From Myxococcales bacterium (GTDB lineage: Bacteria; Myxococcota; B64-G9): DNA of 64,000 bases. Each line of letters opens with the position of its first letter. The first letter of the stretch is position 1. The stretch is taken from the NCBI GenBank assembly GCA_012798435.1, contig JAAZNF010000043.1, forward strand, positions 1-64,000, written 5' to 3'. This document shows, piece after piece, positions 8,885 to 19,704 of the stretch. The position numbers and the translations under genes were made by a program. The notes below the pieces were generated by a model. It did no database searches, was not told where the DNA came from, and saw nothing but the letters and a program-made list of their open reading frames with translations.

Positions 8885-9604
8885 ATGAGCGACAAGAAGC
8901 CAATCCAGGCCGATATCTCCACCAACGCCGTGGAGGAAGCCCTGCGCGCGGTCGAAAAAACGCGCCCGGCTCCGTCCAAGCCCACCGTCCCGGAGACCGG
9001 CGGGGTGGAGATCCAGGTGGAGGGTGCCGCGTCCGAGGAGGAGCGGGGGCCCTCTCGCGAGGAGCTTCACCAGACCATCGAGAAACTGCGGGAGGAGGCC
9101 AAGGCCGCGCGCGAACGCATGCTGCGAATCGCCGCCGATGCCGACAACACTCGCAAGCGCGCCCTGCGGGAGCGCGACGAGGGGATCCGCTACGGCAACG
9201 AGGAGCTGCTGCGCGAGCTCCTGCCGGTGGCCGACAACCTGGAACGCAGTCTCTCCGCCATCTCCAACGACGGCGCCAACCAGAACGCAACCGCCGTCCG
9301 CAAAGGGGTGGAGATGATCTACGATCAGCTCCAGGCCCTGCTGAAGAAGTTCCAGGTGGAAGGGTTCTCGGCGCTAGGCCAGCCGTTCGATCCCAATTTG
9401 CACGAGGCGATCTCGCGGGTGGAGTGCGCCGACCGGGCCCCGGGAACGGTGCTCAGCGAGATCCACCGCGGCTACCGCTACCGCGATCGGCTGCTGCGCC
9501 CGGCCCTGGTGACGGTGGCCTGCGCCCCCGCCGCCGCCGGTGCCGGTGCCGCCGATCCGCCCGCGGCGAAAGTTCCGGAGGCAAGTGAGCCCAAGGCACC
9601 CTAG
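8885..9604 (+). CDS. grpE: Nucleotide exchange factor GrpE
   Basis: GrpE drives ADP release from DnaK. The start at 8885 (MSDKKPIQAD) is preferred over the track's 8771, which would add an unlikely N-terminus. The 239-residue product has a disordered acidic N-terminus, a long coiled coil (about 70-130, with 'ADADNTRKRALRERDEG'), a four-helix segment (ELLRELLPVADNLERSL), and the C-terminal beta domain with 'FDPNLHEAI' and 'GYRYRDRLLRPALVTV'. The tail is Ala/Pro-rich. It leads the grpE-dnaK-dnaJ-like order; dnaK follows after 46 bases. A loose sigma-70-like match (TTGATG, 17 bases, TACCGT) lies upstream; no CIRCE element was seen. Confidence 0.92.
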   Translation: MSDKKPIQADISTNAVEEALRAVEKTRPAPSKPTVPETGGVEIQVEGAASEEERGPSREELHQTIEKLREEAKAARERMLRIAADADNTRKRALRERDEGIRYGNEELLRELLPVADNLERSLSAISNDGANQNATAVRKGVEMIYDQLQALLKKFQVEGFSALGQPFDPNLHEAISRVECADRAPGTVLSEIHRGYRYRDRLLRPALVTVACAPAAAGAGAADPPAAKVPEASEPKAP

Positions 9605-9650
9605 AAAACCTTGAACGAGACAGACATGAACTCAGGGGAGTGAACACACC

Positions 9651-11474
<1,824 letters not shown>

Positions 11475-11486
11475 CCCATTCACCGC

Positions 11487-12383
11487 GTGAAGAGCGACCC
11501 GTACCGGCTCCTGGGGGTTGCCCCCTCGGCCTCCCTCGAGGAGATCAAGCGCGCCTACCGCCACAAGGTGCAGCGGTTGCACCCCGATCGCAACCCGGAC
11601 CCGGCCGCCCACGAGCGGTTCATCGCGGTCAGCGAGGCCTACCGCGCCCTGTGCGACGCCAGGCGCGCCGAGACCGCGAGCGACCCGGAAGAAGCACCTG
11701 GCTCGGACGATCCCGCTCCGGGACGAGACCTCCTGCTACCGGTGTCGATCTCCCTCCGGGAAGTCGCCCTGGGGGGACGGGTGCGGCTCCAGTATTCACG
11801 CCTCGGCGTTTGCCCCGGCTGCCGCGGGACAGGGCGCGGCACGCGAGGCGGCTGCGCCTTGTGCCGCGGTGCGAGCGTGGTGCGCGATCAGACGACGCTG
11901 GAGGTGCGCATCCCCCCGGGCGTCGAAGATGACAGCCGCATCCGCATCGACGGCGCCGGAGACGCCGGCGCCCACGGCGGCCCGGCCGGGAACCTGCTCC
12001 TCTCCGTGCGCGTCTCGCCCCATCCGTTGCTGCGTCGGGACGGCGGTCGCCTCCTCCTCGATCTCCCGCTGCCCGCTCCCCTGGCCGCCCTGGGCGGGCG
12101 GGTCCGCGTCCCCACGCCGACGGGGAGTGCCGAACTCACCATCCCCCCCGGGACCCAGGATGGCGAGGTGCTGCGCCTGGCCGGCCAGGGGCTGCCCCGG
12201 CTCAACGGCCGGCGCCGCGCCGAGCTTCAAGTGCGGGTGCGGCTGGAGACGCCGGTCCGGCTGAACGCCGAGGCCCGCGCGCTGCTGGCCCAGTTCTCCC
12301 AAGCGGCCGGTGAGCGGGCCTTTCCCCGCTATCTACGCTACCGCGAGATGCTGCAACGCACGCCGGAAAACCAGCGCAGCTGA
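11487..12383 (+). CDS. DnaJ-type co-chaperone with half zinc finger
   Basis: A 298-residue J protein that starts at a GTG 12 bases after dnaK. The J domain (about 4-60) has the HPD triad in 'LHPDRNPD'. There is no Gly/Phe region; a short acidic linker leads straight to the C-terminal domains. The zinc-finger region has only two CxxCxG units (CPGCRGTG and CALCRGAS, about 10 residues apart) instead of the usual four, so at most one zinc site can form. The beta domains CTD-I and CTD-II follow ('RIRIDGAGDAGAHGGPAGNL', 'VRVPTPTGSAELTIPPGTQDG' region). It is most likely the DnaK partner of this operon; whether to call it dnaJ or a cbpA-like intermediate is unclear. Confidence 0.85.
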   Translation: MKSDPYRLLGVAPSASLEEIKRAYRHKVQRLHPDRNPDPAAHERFIAVSEAYRALCDARRAETASDPEEAPGSDDPAPGRDLLLPVSISLREVALGGRVRLQYSRLGVCPGCRGTGRGTRGGCALCRGASVVRDQTTLEVRIPPGVEDDSRIRIDGAGDAGAHGGPAGNLLLSVRVSPHPLLRRDGGRLLLDLPLPAPLAALGGRVRVPTPTGSAELTIPPGTQDGEVLRLAGQGLPRLNGRRRAELQVRVRLETPVRLNAEARALLAQFSQAAGERAFPRYLRYREMLQRTPENQRS

Positions 12384-12420
12384 AGCGAGCTTGCTGCGCG
12401 AACCATTGCCGACAAGAATG

Positions 12421-15027
12421 TCAGAAGCCTCCGCTGGAGTCGGGGGCCTCGGCCGGCTGCATGTCCGAGAGCAGCTTCTTGCACTTCTCGTAGGCCCGGG
12501 CGGTGGGCGGCACGATCTGCAACACGGTGCGGCACAGGCCCTGGGCGCGCTCGGCGTCCGAGGACTTCACCACGTAGGCCGTCTCGAACATGCGGTTGGC
12601 CTCGGTCTCGAGCGCCTTCAAACGCTCGCGGGCCATGTCCAGGTCCGGTTTGTAGGAGAGAGCCTTGTTGAAGCAGCGGTAGGCCTCGGGCAGGTTCTTG
12701 CCGTTGTAGGCATCGGTCCCTTTGAGGAAGAACACCTTGCCCAGGCGAGCCTTGAGCTCGGCGGTGAACTTCCCTTGCCCACCCCCCAAACGCCGATCGA
12801 GCTCCTGGGCGTCCACCAGGGCCAGGGTGATCTCTTCCACCTGGCCGCCCTGCCCAGCCACCTTGGCGGTCTTCTGGTAGAGCTCGTCGAAACGCCGCAA
12901 GCTGTCCTGCGCGGCCGGCTCCGCCCCGGCCCGGGCCCGATCGAGGTTCCCCTCGCGGTACGCGGCCAGGGCGTCCCCGGAAAGCAGCAGCCCGCTGCCG
13001 GTCTTCGGTTTGGGCCTGGGCGGTTTTCTCTTCTTTCTCAGCTCTTCCCGCCGGCGCTCGCGCTCGGCGCGCCGCTCCTCCTCGCGCAGGGCACGTTCGG
13101 CCTGCTTCTTGAGATCGCGCGCGACACTATCGACGGGATCGCGAGCCAGGATGCTTTCCGCCAAGGCGACCACCTCGGAATACCGCCGCTCCTGCAACGC
13201 CTTGCGCAGTTCGCCGAGCTGGTGCTCGCGGGCGGCCTGCTCGATCTTCTGGCGAAGCTCCGGCACCAGGTGGGCCTGCAGGCTCTCGGCCGGCACCTTG
13301 CCGAGCTCGCCGAGCGCGGCGGAAAAGTCGTTCCGCTCGAGCTGCTCTCGCGCCGCCTGGAGGGCGGCGACGGCAGCAGCCTCGCGCTCCACCGTCTCCC
13401 CGTACTCCTTCACCCGCGGGTCCTCCGGCCACTCCTGGACCAGGGTGCGCACCGGCTCCAGCGCTTCCTTCCAGCGCTCCTCGCGGGTGAGATGCTTGAG
13501 CCGTTCGAGCACCGCGTCCCGCTCGGCGGCGCGACTCGCTTCCTCCGCCCGGGCCAGCTCCTGCGGCGAGGGCGGCGGCGGCGGGCGGGGGCGGAGCTGC
13601 ACCTTGACGATGCCGAGCACCCCGATCAACGCCACCACCACGCAGGCGAGGTACAGAAAGCGCCGCCGCGAGCGCACGGGACGCAGGACCCGTCCCTCGC
13701 CGGTGGGTTCCGGCGTCTCACCCTCCGGCCGGCGGCCGACGTCCGGCGCCACGAACACCACCGTGCTGGAACCCAGGCTGATGATGTCGCCGTCGAAGAG
13801 GCGAGCACGCTGGATGCGCTCCGTGTTCAAGAACGTCCCGTTCCCCGAGCCCAGGTCAACCACCACCCAACCCTCGTCGGCAAGCTCCACCCGGGCGTGG
13901 CGGCGGGAAACCCCGGGATCCGGCAACACCACGTCGCACTCCGCGGCCCGACCCATCACGCAATCGTCGTCATCCAGCTCCCGCTCGAAGCTCTGACCGC
14001 CGACTTCCACCGAGAGCACCGGCCGGCGCACGCTGTCCTTGAGGATGACGGTGTGGGGCACCACCGGCGCTGGGGGGGGAGCTTCTTCCGGTTCCGGCTC
14101 CGCTTCCGGCTCGGGCGCGGAGTGGGCCCTGGGGCGGGAGGGACGCGGCGCCGGAGGTTGAAAAGCCACCTCCTCCGAGGTCTCTTCGCCCTCGACCAGC
14201 GGCCCCTCGCCGTCCTCCGGTGGCAAGCGGGGCGGGTCGTGCTCCACGATGGTCCCGCTGGTCTCGTTCGGGATCTCCTCGTCTTCCGGGCCCGTCTGCA
14301 CCGCGGGGATCCCCTCCAACGGCGTCTTACGGGCCGCCGCCTCCGTCACGGCGAGCGGGACGTGCTCCTCGATCGTCGTCTGTCCTTCGGTCTCCTCGTC
14401 CTCGACCTCCTCTGGCCCGGTGTCGATTGGAGCCCCGGCTCCAGGACGACGGGAGAGCTCGGGGCGGGTGGTCTTCTTCTCCCGCTCCATATCAGGCCCG
14501 CTCCAATTCACCACGGCCAGCTCTTCGTCGGCCACCTTGGGCGTATCCTCGAACTGCGCCTCCCGCGCGGCCGCGATGAGCTCCGCTGCCTTCTGTGGTT
14601 CGATCTCCAGGGTGGAGTCGATCCCTACGGGCGGTTCCGCCGCCGGCGCATCCCGCAGGCCACGCTGCACCATTTTCTCGACCAGGGCGGAGGCGTCCAC
14701 CGTCGGGCGCTCCTCGTCCTCCTCGTCCGGGGGGGTGGCAATGGCCTGCTGCAAGACCTTGTCGCGCGACAGCGGCTCCTCGTCGGGAAGATCCGACACT
14801 TCCTGAGCCTCGGAGAGCGTCGAGCGGGGTGTATCCTCGGAAAACTCCGCCGGGCGAGGGATCTCCTTTTCGGAGAGGATTTCGCGGATCTGGTTGGCGT
14901 CGAGGGTGTGGGTCTCGGGCTCGTGCTCCTCATCCTCCTCATCCAACCGGGGGTCTTCTCCGGCCGTGGACGATGGCACGTCTTGCAGGCCCGAGTCGCT
15001 CGGGGGTTGGCGTTTTTCGCTACCCAT
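12421..15027 (-). CDS. FHA domain, transmembrane, TPR-type protein
   Basis: A large protein, about 868 residues if it starts at the ATG at 15027 (MGSEKRQPPSD); an in-frame ATG at 15045 is also possible. Residues 1-330 are disordered, acidic and Pro-rich. An FHA phosphothreonine-binding domain follows (about 345-445) with 'VMGRAAECDVVLPDPGVSRRHA' partly visible and 'DLGSGNGTFLN'. After an Arg-rich stop is one transmembrane helix ('FLYLACVVVALIGVLGIV'), then about 360 residues of helical TPR-like and coiled-coil segments. FHA inside and helical repeats outside suggest a membrane signalling scaffold, as in myxobacteria. It is convergent with the dnaJ-like gene. No partner kinase is adjacent. Confidence 0.75.
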   Translation of the reverse strand: MGSEKRQPPSDSGLQDVPSSTAGEDPRLDEEDEEHEPETHTLDANQIREILSEKEIPRPAEFSEDTPRSTLSEAQEVSDLPDEEPLSRDKVLQQAIATPPDEEDEERPTVDASALVEKMVQRGLRDAPAAEPPVGIDSTLEIEPQKAAELIAAAREAQFEDTPKVADEELAVVNWSGPDMEREKKTTRPELSRRPGAGAPIDTGPEEVEDEETEGQTTIEEHVPLAVTEAAARKTPLEGIPAVQTGPEDEEIPNETSGTIVEHDPPRLPPEDGEGPLVEGEETSEEVAFQPPAPRPSRPRAHSAPEPEAEPEPEEAPPPAPVVPHTVILKDSVRRPVLSVEVGGQSFERELDDDDCVMGRAAECDVVLPDPGVSRRHARVELADEGWVVVDLGSGNGTFLNTERIQRARLFDGDIISLGSSTVVFVAPDVGRRPEGETPEPTGEGRVLRPVRSRRRFLYLACVVVALIGVLGIVKVQLRPRPPPPPSPQELARAEEASRAAERDAVLERLKHLTREERWKEALEPVRTLVQEWPEDPRVKEYGETVEREAAAVAALQAAREQLERNDFSAALGELGKVPAESLQAHLVPELRQKIEQAAREHQLGELRKALQERRYSEVVALAESILARDPVDSVARDLKKQAERALREEERRAERERRREELRKKRKPPRPKPKTGSGLLLSGDALAAYREGNLDRARAGAEPAAQDSLRRFDELYQKTAKVAGQGGQVEEITLALVDAQELDRRLGGGQGKFTAELKARLGKVFFLKGTDAYNGKNLPEAYRCFNKALSYKPDLDMARERLKALETEANRMFETAYVVKSSDAERAQGLCRTVLQIVPPTARAYEKCKKLLSDMQPAEAPDSSGGF

Positions 15028-15199
15028 CGAAGGCCGCACTCCCATCACCCGACCGGCGGGGCGCTCGCAAGTTGATATCGCGCGGGCGGGGGGTTCTCCA
15101 GGTGCCAAGTTTTACACGGGCGAGACAGAGGGTCAAATTCCCGCCATGGACTTTTCCGTCCTTGCGGCGGGCGGTTCTTCGGGTGTAACCAAGACCATC

Positions 15200-16387
15200 A
15201 TGTCGCTCCAGAACGTGACGGGTTTCGCCGGATGCTTGCTGTGGCTGGTTTTTTCGAGTTCGGCGTGCCGTGAGGGCCCGCCGGTCGACCCCGTCGACCG
15301 AGATGCCGCCCCGCCCCCCGTGGAGCTCGAACCACAGGCGCGGCCGTTGCTCTCGGCGGCCCTCGCCGAGGAGCTGGTGCGCCTCTCCCTCGACTGCGTG
15401 GACCGCGAATACCCCAACAAGCCCGGCCACGTGCTGGAAACGCCGGCCCAGGTCCGGCCTCACCGGGAAGACACGCCCACCTTCTTCGGCTGTTTCGACT
15501 GGCACTCGGCGGTCCACGGCCACTGGGCCATGGTGCGCGTGCTCCGGCTCTTTCCCGACATCCCGTGCAGCGCGGAGATCGTGGCCCGGCTGGACCGACA
15601 CCTGCGTCCCGACCTGATCGAACGCGAGCGGAGCTTCTTCGAGCAGCCGCGCGCGCGGACCTTCGAGCGGCCCTACGGTATGGGCTGGCTGCTGCGGCTG
15701 CGCGCCGAGCTGGAGACGCTCTCCCACCCCAGGGCCGCGGACTGGCGGCGCGCGCTCGACCCGCTGGCCCGAGCCATCTCCCGCAGACTGGCCGACTACC
15801 TGACGCGCCTGAGCGTGCCGGTGCGCGACGGGACGCACCAGAACACGGCCTTTTCGCTGATCCACGCCCTGGACTACGCCTGCGTCTGCGACGATCCCGC
15901 CCTGGCGGATGTGGTCCGGCGTCGCGCCCGAGACTTCTACCTCCAGGACCGCGCCTGCCCGACCGCCTTCGAACCCTCGGGCGAGGACTTCATCTCACCG
16001 TGCCTCGCGGAGGCGGATCTGATGCGGCGGATCCTGACCACGAAGGAGTATCTCTCCTGGCTGGAAGCCTTCCTGCCGCCGCCGCAAGACGAACGCTTCC
16101 GGCCGCTTCGCGCCCCGGTCGAGGTGCGCGATCCCCAGGATCCGCGCATCGGCCACCTGATCGGTCTCTCGTTCCAGCGCGCCGCCTCGTTCGCTGGCAT
16201 CGCTGCGGCCCTGCCGCCGGGACATCCCTGGCGGGCCGTCTACACCACCCTCGCCGCCCGTCACCGCACCGAGGCGTTGACGCAGATGTTCGACGCCGGC
16301 TACGGCGGCGAGCACTGGCTGGCCAGCTTCGCCCTGCTGGCCCTCTCTCCCGACGAGACGATGCCGTGTCCTCAACGCCAACCTTGA
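15200..16387 (+). CDS. DUF2891 family lipoprotein
   Basis: A 395-residue exported protein. The start at 15200 (MSLQNVTGF) gives a signal peptide ending 'VFSSSAC', a lipobox-like site; no strong Shine-Dalgarno is seen, and an ATG at 15146 is the alternative. The body matches DUF2891: 'CFDWHSAVHGHWAMVRVLR', 'RPYGMGWLLRLRAEL', 'RDGTHQNTAFSLIHALDYA', and 'FEPSGEDFISPCLAEADLM'. The family is all-helical, alpha/alpha-barrel-like, with no assigned reaction. Conserved His and Glu residues in these blocks suggest an enzyme acting on a polymer, but that is inference. It is divergent from the FHA protein and convergent with the hydrogenase-island kinase. Confidence 0.8.
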   Translation: MSLQNVTGFAGCLLWLVFSSSACREGPPVDPVDRDAAPPPVELEPQARPLLSAALAEELVRLSLDCVDREYPNKPGHVLETPAQVRPHREDTPTFFGCFDWHSAVHGHWAMVRVLRLFPDIPCSAEIVARLDRHLRPDLIERERSFFEQPRARTFERPYGMGWLLRLRAELETLSHPRAADWRRALDPLARAISRRLADYLTRLSVPVRDGTHQNTAFSLIHALDYACVCDDPALADVVRRRARDFYLQDRACPTAFEPSGEDFISPCLAEADLMRRILTTKEYLSWLEAFLPPPQDERFRPLRAPVEVRDPQDPRIGHLIGLSFQRAASFAGIAAALPPGHPWRAVYTTLAARHRTEALTQMFDAGYGGEHWLASFALLALSPDETMPCPQRQP

Positions 16388-16463
16388 GACGAACCGGGTC
16401 TTCCCGATCGGCTTCGCGTCTGCCAAGCCTGACCCGCCAGCCGGCCGGGGCGAGCGAGGCCGG

Positions 16464-17642
16464 CTAGATCTCGATGTCCGAGGCCCGTGCCTCGCCGGAC
16501 GAGCCCGCCGGCGAGGTGGCCGTCGACAGGCGAACCGTGAAGGTGGAGCCGACCCCTGGCTGGCTCTCGACCTGCACCGCACCACCGTACAGGTGGGCCA
16601 GGCGCTTCACGATGGACAGGCCCAGGCCCGAGCCCAGGATGTTGCGGGTGTGCTCGTTCTTGATCCGGGAGAACTCCAGAAACAAGCGTCCGGTGTCCTC
16701 CGGCGCGATGCCGATGCCGCTGTCCGCCACTTGCAAGACGGCCTGCCCCGCCTCGGCGCGGCAGCGTACCTCGACCGTCCCGCCGGCCTTGTTGTACTTC
16801 ACCGCGTTGGAAACCAGGTTGTTGAGGATGATCTCGATCTCGCCGGGGTCCGCCTGGAGAACCACCGGCGCCTCGGCCACCAACGAGATCGACACCCCCT
16901 TGTCCCGCGCCGCCGGCTGCGCCGTCTCGATGGCGCGTCGAGCGACCTCGACGGCGTCCACCGGCTTCAGCGTACGCTGCTTCTGTCCCGACTCGATGCG
17001 GGTAAGATCGAGAAGATCGAAGATGAGCTTGCTCATGCCCTCCAGGCGAACCAACGAGCGCTCCACCATGCGCCGGGTGCTCTCGGGATCGGATGCCAAC
17101 TTTTCGTCCTGCAGGATGCGCAGATACCCCTCCACCGCCGCCAGCGGGGCCTTCAGCTCGTGCGCCAGCACCGAGAGGAACTGGAAGCGGATCTTCTTGC
17201 GCTCCTCGGCCAGGTTGCGCGCCTGACGCTGCAGGATGTGGTGGCGCACCGCCTTGCGCACCACCGTTTTCATCTCCTCCGGCGTGAAGGGCTTGGCCAG
17301 GAAGTCGTAGGCCCCGAGCTTGGTGGCCTGGACCGCCGTCTCCAGCGAGGCGTAGGCGGTGATCATCACCACCAGGATGTCGAGCCGCTTTTCCAGGATG
17401 CGGTTGAGCACGTCGATGCCGGTGATGCCGCCGAGCTTGTAGTCCAGGAGCATGAGCTCGGGCGGGGCGGCAGCGATCTTGGCCAGCGCGTCCTCACCCG
17501 ATTCGCTCAGCTCGACCCGGAAGGACACCTCGGCATCCGCCTCCTCCACCCGGCACACGAAGTTGCGCAACGCCCTCTCCACCGCCAGGCGCATGCCCTC
17601 CTCGTCGTCCACCACCAGGATTCGCAACGCTTCCTTGGCCAT
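16464..17642 (-). CDS. Receiver-histidine kinase hybrid
   Basis: A 392-residue soluble signalling protein at the 3' end of the hydrogenase island. An N-terminal receiver domain (about 7-135) has 'VVDDEEG', the phospho-acceptor Asp in 'LMLLDYKLGG' and 'LAKPFTPEEM'. A HisKA domain (about 155-220) has the phosphorylated His in 'LAHELKAPL'. The HATPase domain has the N box 'NNLVSNAVKYN', 'DSGIGIAPED' and 'GSGLGLSIVKRL'. No transmembrane or PAS segment is present, so its input probably arrives by phosphotransfer onto the receiver. It follows the sensory hydrogenase kinase after 12 bases, which makes that kinase the natural donor (inference). No DNA-binding output domain is seen. Confidence 0.85.
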   Translation of the reverse strand: MAKEALRILVVDDEEGMRLAVERALRNFVCRVEEADAEVSFRVELSESGEDALAKIAAAPPELMLLDYKLGGITGIDVLNRILEKRLDILVVMITAYASLETAVQATKLGAYDFLAKPFTPEEMKTVVRKAVRHHILQRQARNLAEERKKIRFQFLSVLAHELKAPLAAVEGYLRILQDEKLASDPESTRRMVERSLVRLEGMSKLIFDLLDLTRIESGQKQRTLKPVDAVEVARRAIETAQPAARDKGVSISLVAEAPVVLQADPGEIEIILNNLVSNAVKYNKAGGTVEVRCRAEAGQAVLQVADSGIGIAPEDTGRLFLEFSRIKNEHTRNILGSGLGLSIVKRLAHLYGGAVQVESQPGVGSTFTVRLSTATSPAGSSGEARASDIEI

Positions 17643-17654
17643 GCACTCTCGCCT

Positions 17655-19658
17655 CTACCCCGCCTTGAGTTTCCGGGGCAGCGACACCCGGAAGACCGTG
17701 CCGGTTGGCCCCGTCGCCGGATCGCAGTTGGAGCTGAGCGAGATGTCTCCCCGGTGCATCTTGACGATCCCGTACACCACCGCCAGACCCAGGCCGGTGC
17801 CTTTGCCCATCTGCTTGGTGGTGAAGAACGGCTCGAAGATCTTTTTGAAGTTCTCCCGGGGGATGCCAATCCCGGTGTCCTCCACCTCCAACACCACCCA
17901 GTTCTCGTCCGCGCGGGTGCGGACCGTGAGCGTCCCCCCCTGGGGCATGGCGTCGTAGGCGTTGGTGACCAGGTTCGTCAGAATCTGGACCACCTGGTCG
18001 CGGTCGATCTCCGCCGTGGTGTCCGGGGAGTCCTGCTGCACCACGACCTGCACGCCCTGGGGGGGCGGCAGCGCCTGCATGGAGCGGGCCACCAGCGCTC
18101 CCAGCTCCGTGGCCTCGTGCGTCACCTTGTTCTGCCGCGCGAAGTCGAGCAAGCCCGAGACGATCTTCTTGCAGCGCGAGGCCTGCTCCGCGATCATCTC
18201 CAGGTCTTTTCGCACCGGTGAGTCGGGCGGGCATTCCTCCAGCAGAAGGTGGGCGTACATGAGCACGATGCCCAGCGGGTTGTTCACCTCGTGGGCCACG
18301 CCCGCGGCCAGCTGCCCCATGGAGGCCAGGCGCTCGGAGTGCATCAACGACTCCTGGGTCGAAGCCAGCTGCTGGTTGGAGAGGGACAGCTCGCTGACGG
18401 TGGTCTTGAGCTCCTCGACGATGAAGGGCAGGCACATCTCGCTCTCGGCCAGTCCGTGGTAGATGGCGATGGCGTGCTCGCGGCAGGTGAGGTAGCCGCA
18501 GCTGCCGCAGTTCAGCTCGTCGGCCTTGGACTTCTTCCCCATGCGCGCCAGGATGCGGGCGACTTCTTCCTCGGGCGGGGCCTGGATGCGCCGATCGCGC
18601 GGAGCGAAGCCGCGGGACAGGTTCAGGTTGGCGAGCCGGTTGGTGGTGCGCTGCCAGGTCTCCTCGTCGAAGCTGCCCATGCGAAACCGCACGTAGCGCG
18701 ACACCTGCGAGCGCCGCTTGAACAACGTGTCCTTGCTGGTAAGGGCCGGACCGGCGATGCAGCCGTGGCAGGCCAGCATCTCGACCAGGTTGGCCTCCAG
18801 CGCGCCCACGGCCAGCTCACCCACCGCGCAGGTGAAGTTGGTCTTGCCCTCGGTGGCCACCACCTCTCCGGTCATCAGATCCTCGGCGATGTTGGCGGCC
18901 TGCAGCATCCCGCCGGTGATGGGGAACAGCGCCCCCTGCCCGGGATGCGGCGGATCGAAGTCGCTGGGCTCGACAGTTTCGGGCGTGACCCCCCGAGCGG
19001 CAAACATCTGGCGCAGCTCCTCGAAGGTGATGGCCACGTCGACGTTGCCCGGCACCCGGCTGTCCGAGGCCTCCACCTTCTTGGCGATGCAGGGCCCGAT
19101 GAACACGACCTTCAGATCGGCCCCCTCCAGGGCGCGCAGGGCCCGGGCCATGGCCACCATGGGGGACACGATGGGCGCGAGCCGCGGGGTGAGCTCCGGC
19201 TGGTATCGCTCCACGAACCCCACCACCGCCGGGCAGGTGGTGGCCACGTACTGCGCGCCCTTCTTGCGTCCGGCCATGAGCTGACGGTAGCGCTCGGCGA
19301 CCAGATCTGCGCCGAAGGCCACCTCGCACACGAGCGAAAACCCCAGGGCGCGGACCATCCCCACCAACACCCGGAAGTCCACCTCGTGGAGGAACTCCAC
19401 CGGGAAGCTCGGCGCCAGGATGGCGGCTGCCCGCTGGCCACTGCGCAGGATCTCCTCGACGGGTTCCAGGGTCGAGATGACCTCCTTGGCCCGTTGGGAG
19501 CACACGCGGTAGCAGCTGCCGCAGCCGATGCAGCGCTCGGGGATGACCTCGGCCTGGCTCTTGGACATGCGGATGGCCTTGGCCGGGCACTTGAGCACGC
19601 AGGTGAAGCACAATCGGCAGCGGTTCTTGATGGTCTTGACGAAGCAGGTTTCGTCCAT
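17655..19658 (-). CDS. [FeFe]-hydrogenase-like sensor histidine kinase
   Basis: A 667-residue chimera. Start ATG 19658 follows 'GGAGG' at five bases. Order: two [4Fe-4S] ferredoxin motifs (CRLCFTCVLKCP and CIGCGSCYRVC, residues 12-60); a domain like the H-cluster domain of [FeFe] hydrogenase (70-365) with 'TTCPAVVGF', 'GPCIAKKVEASD' and 'LACHGCIAG'; an Fe-S domain with 'NCGSCGYLTC' plus a downstream Cys (about 395-425); then a coiled coil, HisKA (His in 'AGVAHEVNNPLG') and HATPase ('NLVTNAYDAM', 'GKGTGLGLAVVYG'). The H-cluster motifs differ from catalytic enzymes, with no proton-transfer Cys and CxxC in place of CxxxC. It is probably a sensor of H2 or redox state. No membrane segments. Confidence 0.85.
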   Translation of the reverse strand: MDETCFVKTIKNRCRLCFTCVLKCPAKAIRMSKSQAEVIPERCIGCGSCYRVCSQRAKEVISTLEPVEEILRSGQRAAAILAPSFPVEFLHEVDFRVLVGMVRALGFSLVCEVAFGADLVAERYRQLMAGRKKGAQYVATTCPAVVGFVERYQPELTPRLAPIVSPMVAMARALRALEGADLKVVFIGPCIAKKVEASDSRVPGNVDVAITFEELRQMFAARGVTPETVEPSDFDPPHPGQGALFPITGGMLQAANIAEDLMTGEVVATEGKTNFTCAVGELAVGALEANLVEMLACHGCIAGPALTSKDTLFKRRSQVSRYVRFRMGSFDEETWQRTTNRLANLNLSRGFAPRDRRIQAPPEEEVARILARMGKKSKADELNCGSCGYLTCREHAIAIYHGLAESEMCLPFIVEELKTTVSELSLSNQQLASTQESLMHSERLASMGQLAAGVAHEVNNPLGIVLMYAHLLLEECPPDSPVRKDLEMIAEQASRCKKIVSGLLDFARQNKVTHEATELGALVARSMQALPPPQGVQVVVQQDSPDTTAEIDRDQVVQILTNLVTNAYDAMPQGGTLTVRTRADENWVVLEVEDTGIGIPRENFKKIFEPFFTTKQMGKGTGLGLAVVYGIVKMHRGDISLSSNCDPATGPTGTVFRVSLPRKLKAG

Positions 19659-19704
19659 GGGTTCCTCCCCGGCGCTCGCACCGGGGGACGGGGCCACCTA
19701 CCGC

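Noticed and set aside
12310-15075. Plus-strand ORF of 921 residues
   Set aside because: Antisense to the FHA protein, which has a clear FHA domain and transmembrane helix in the opposite frame.
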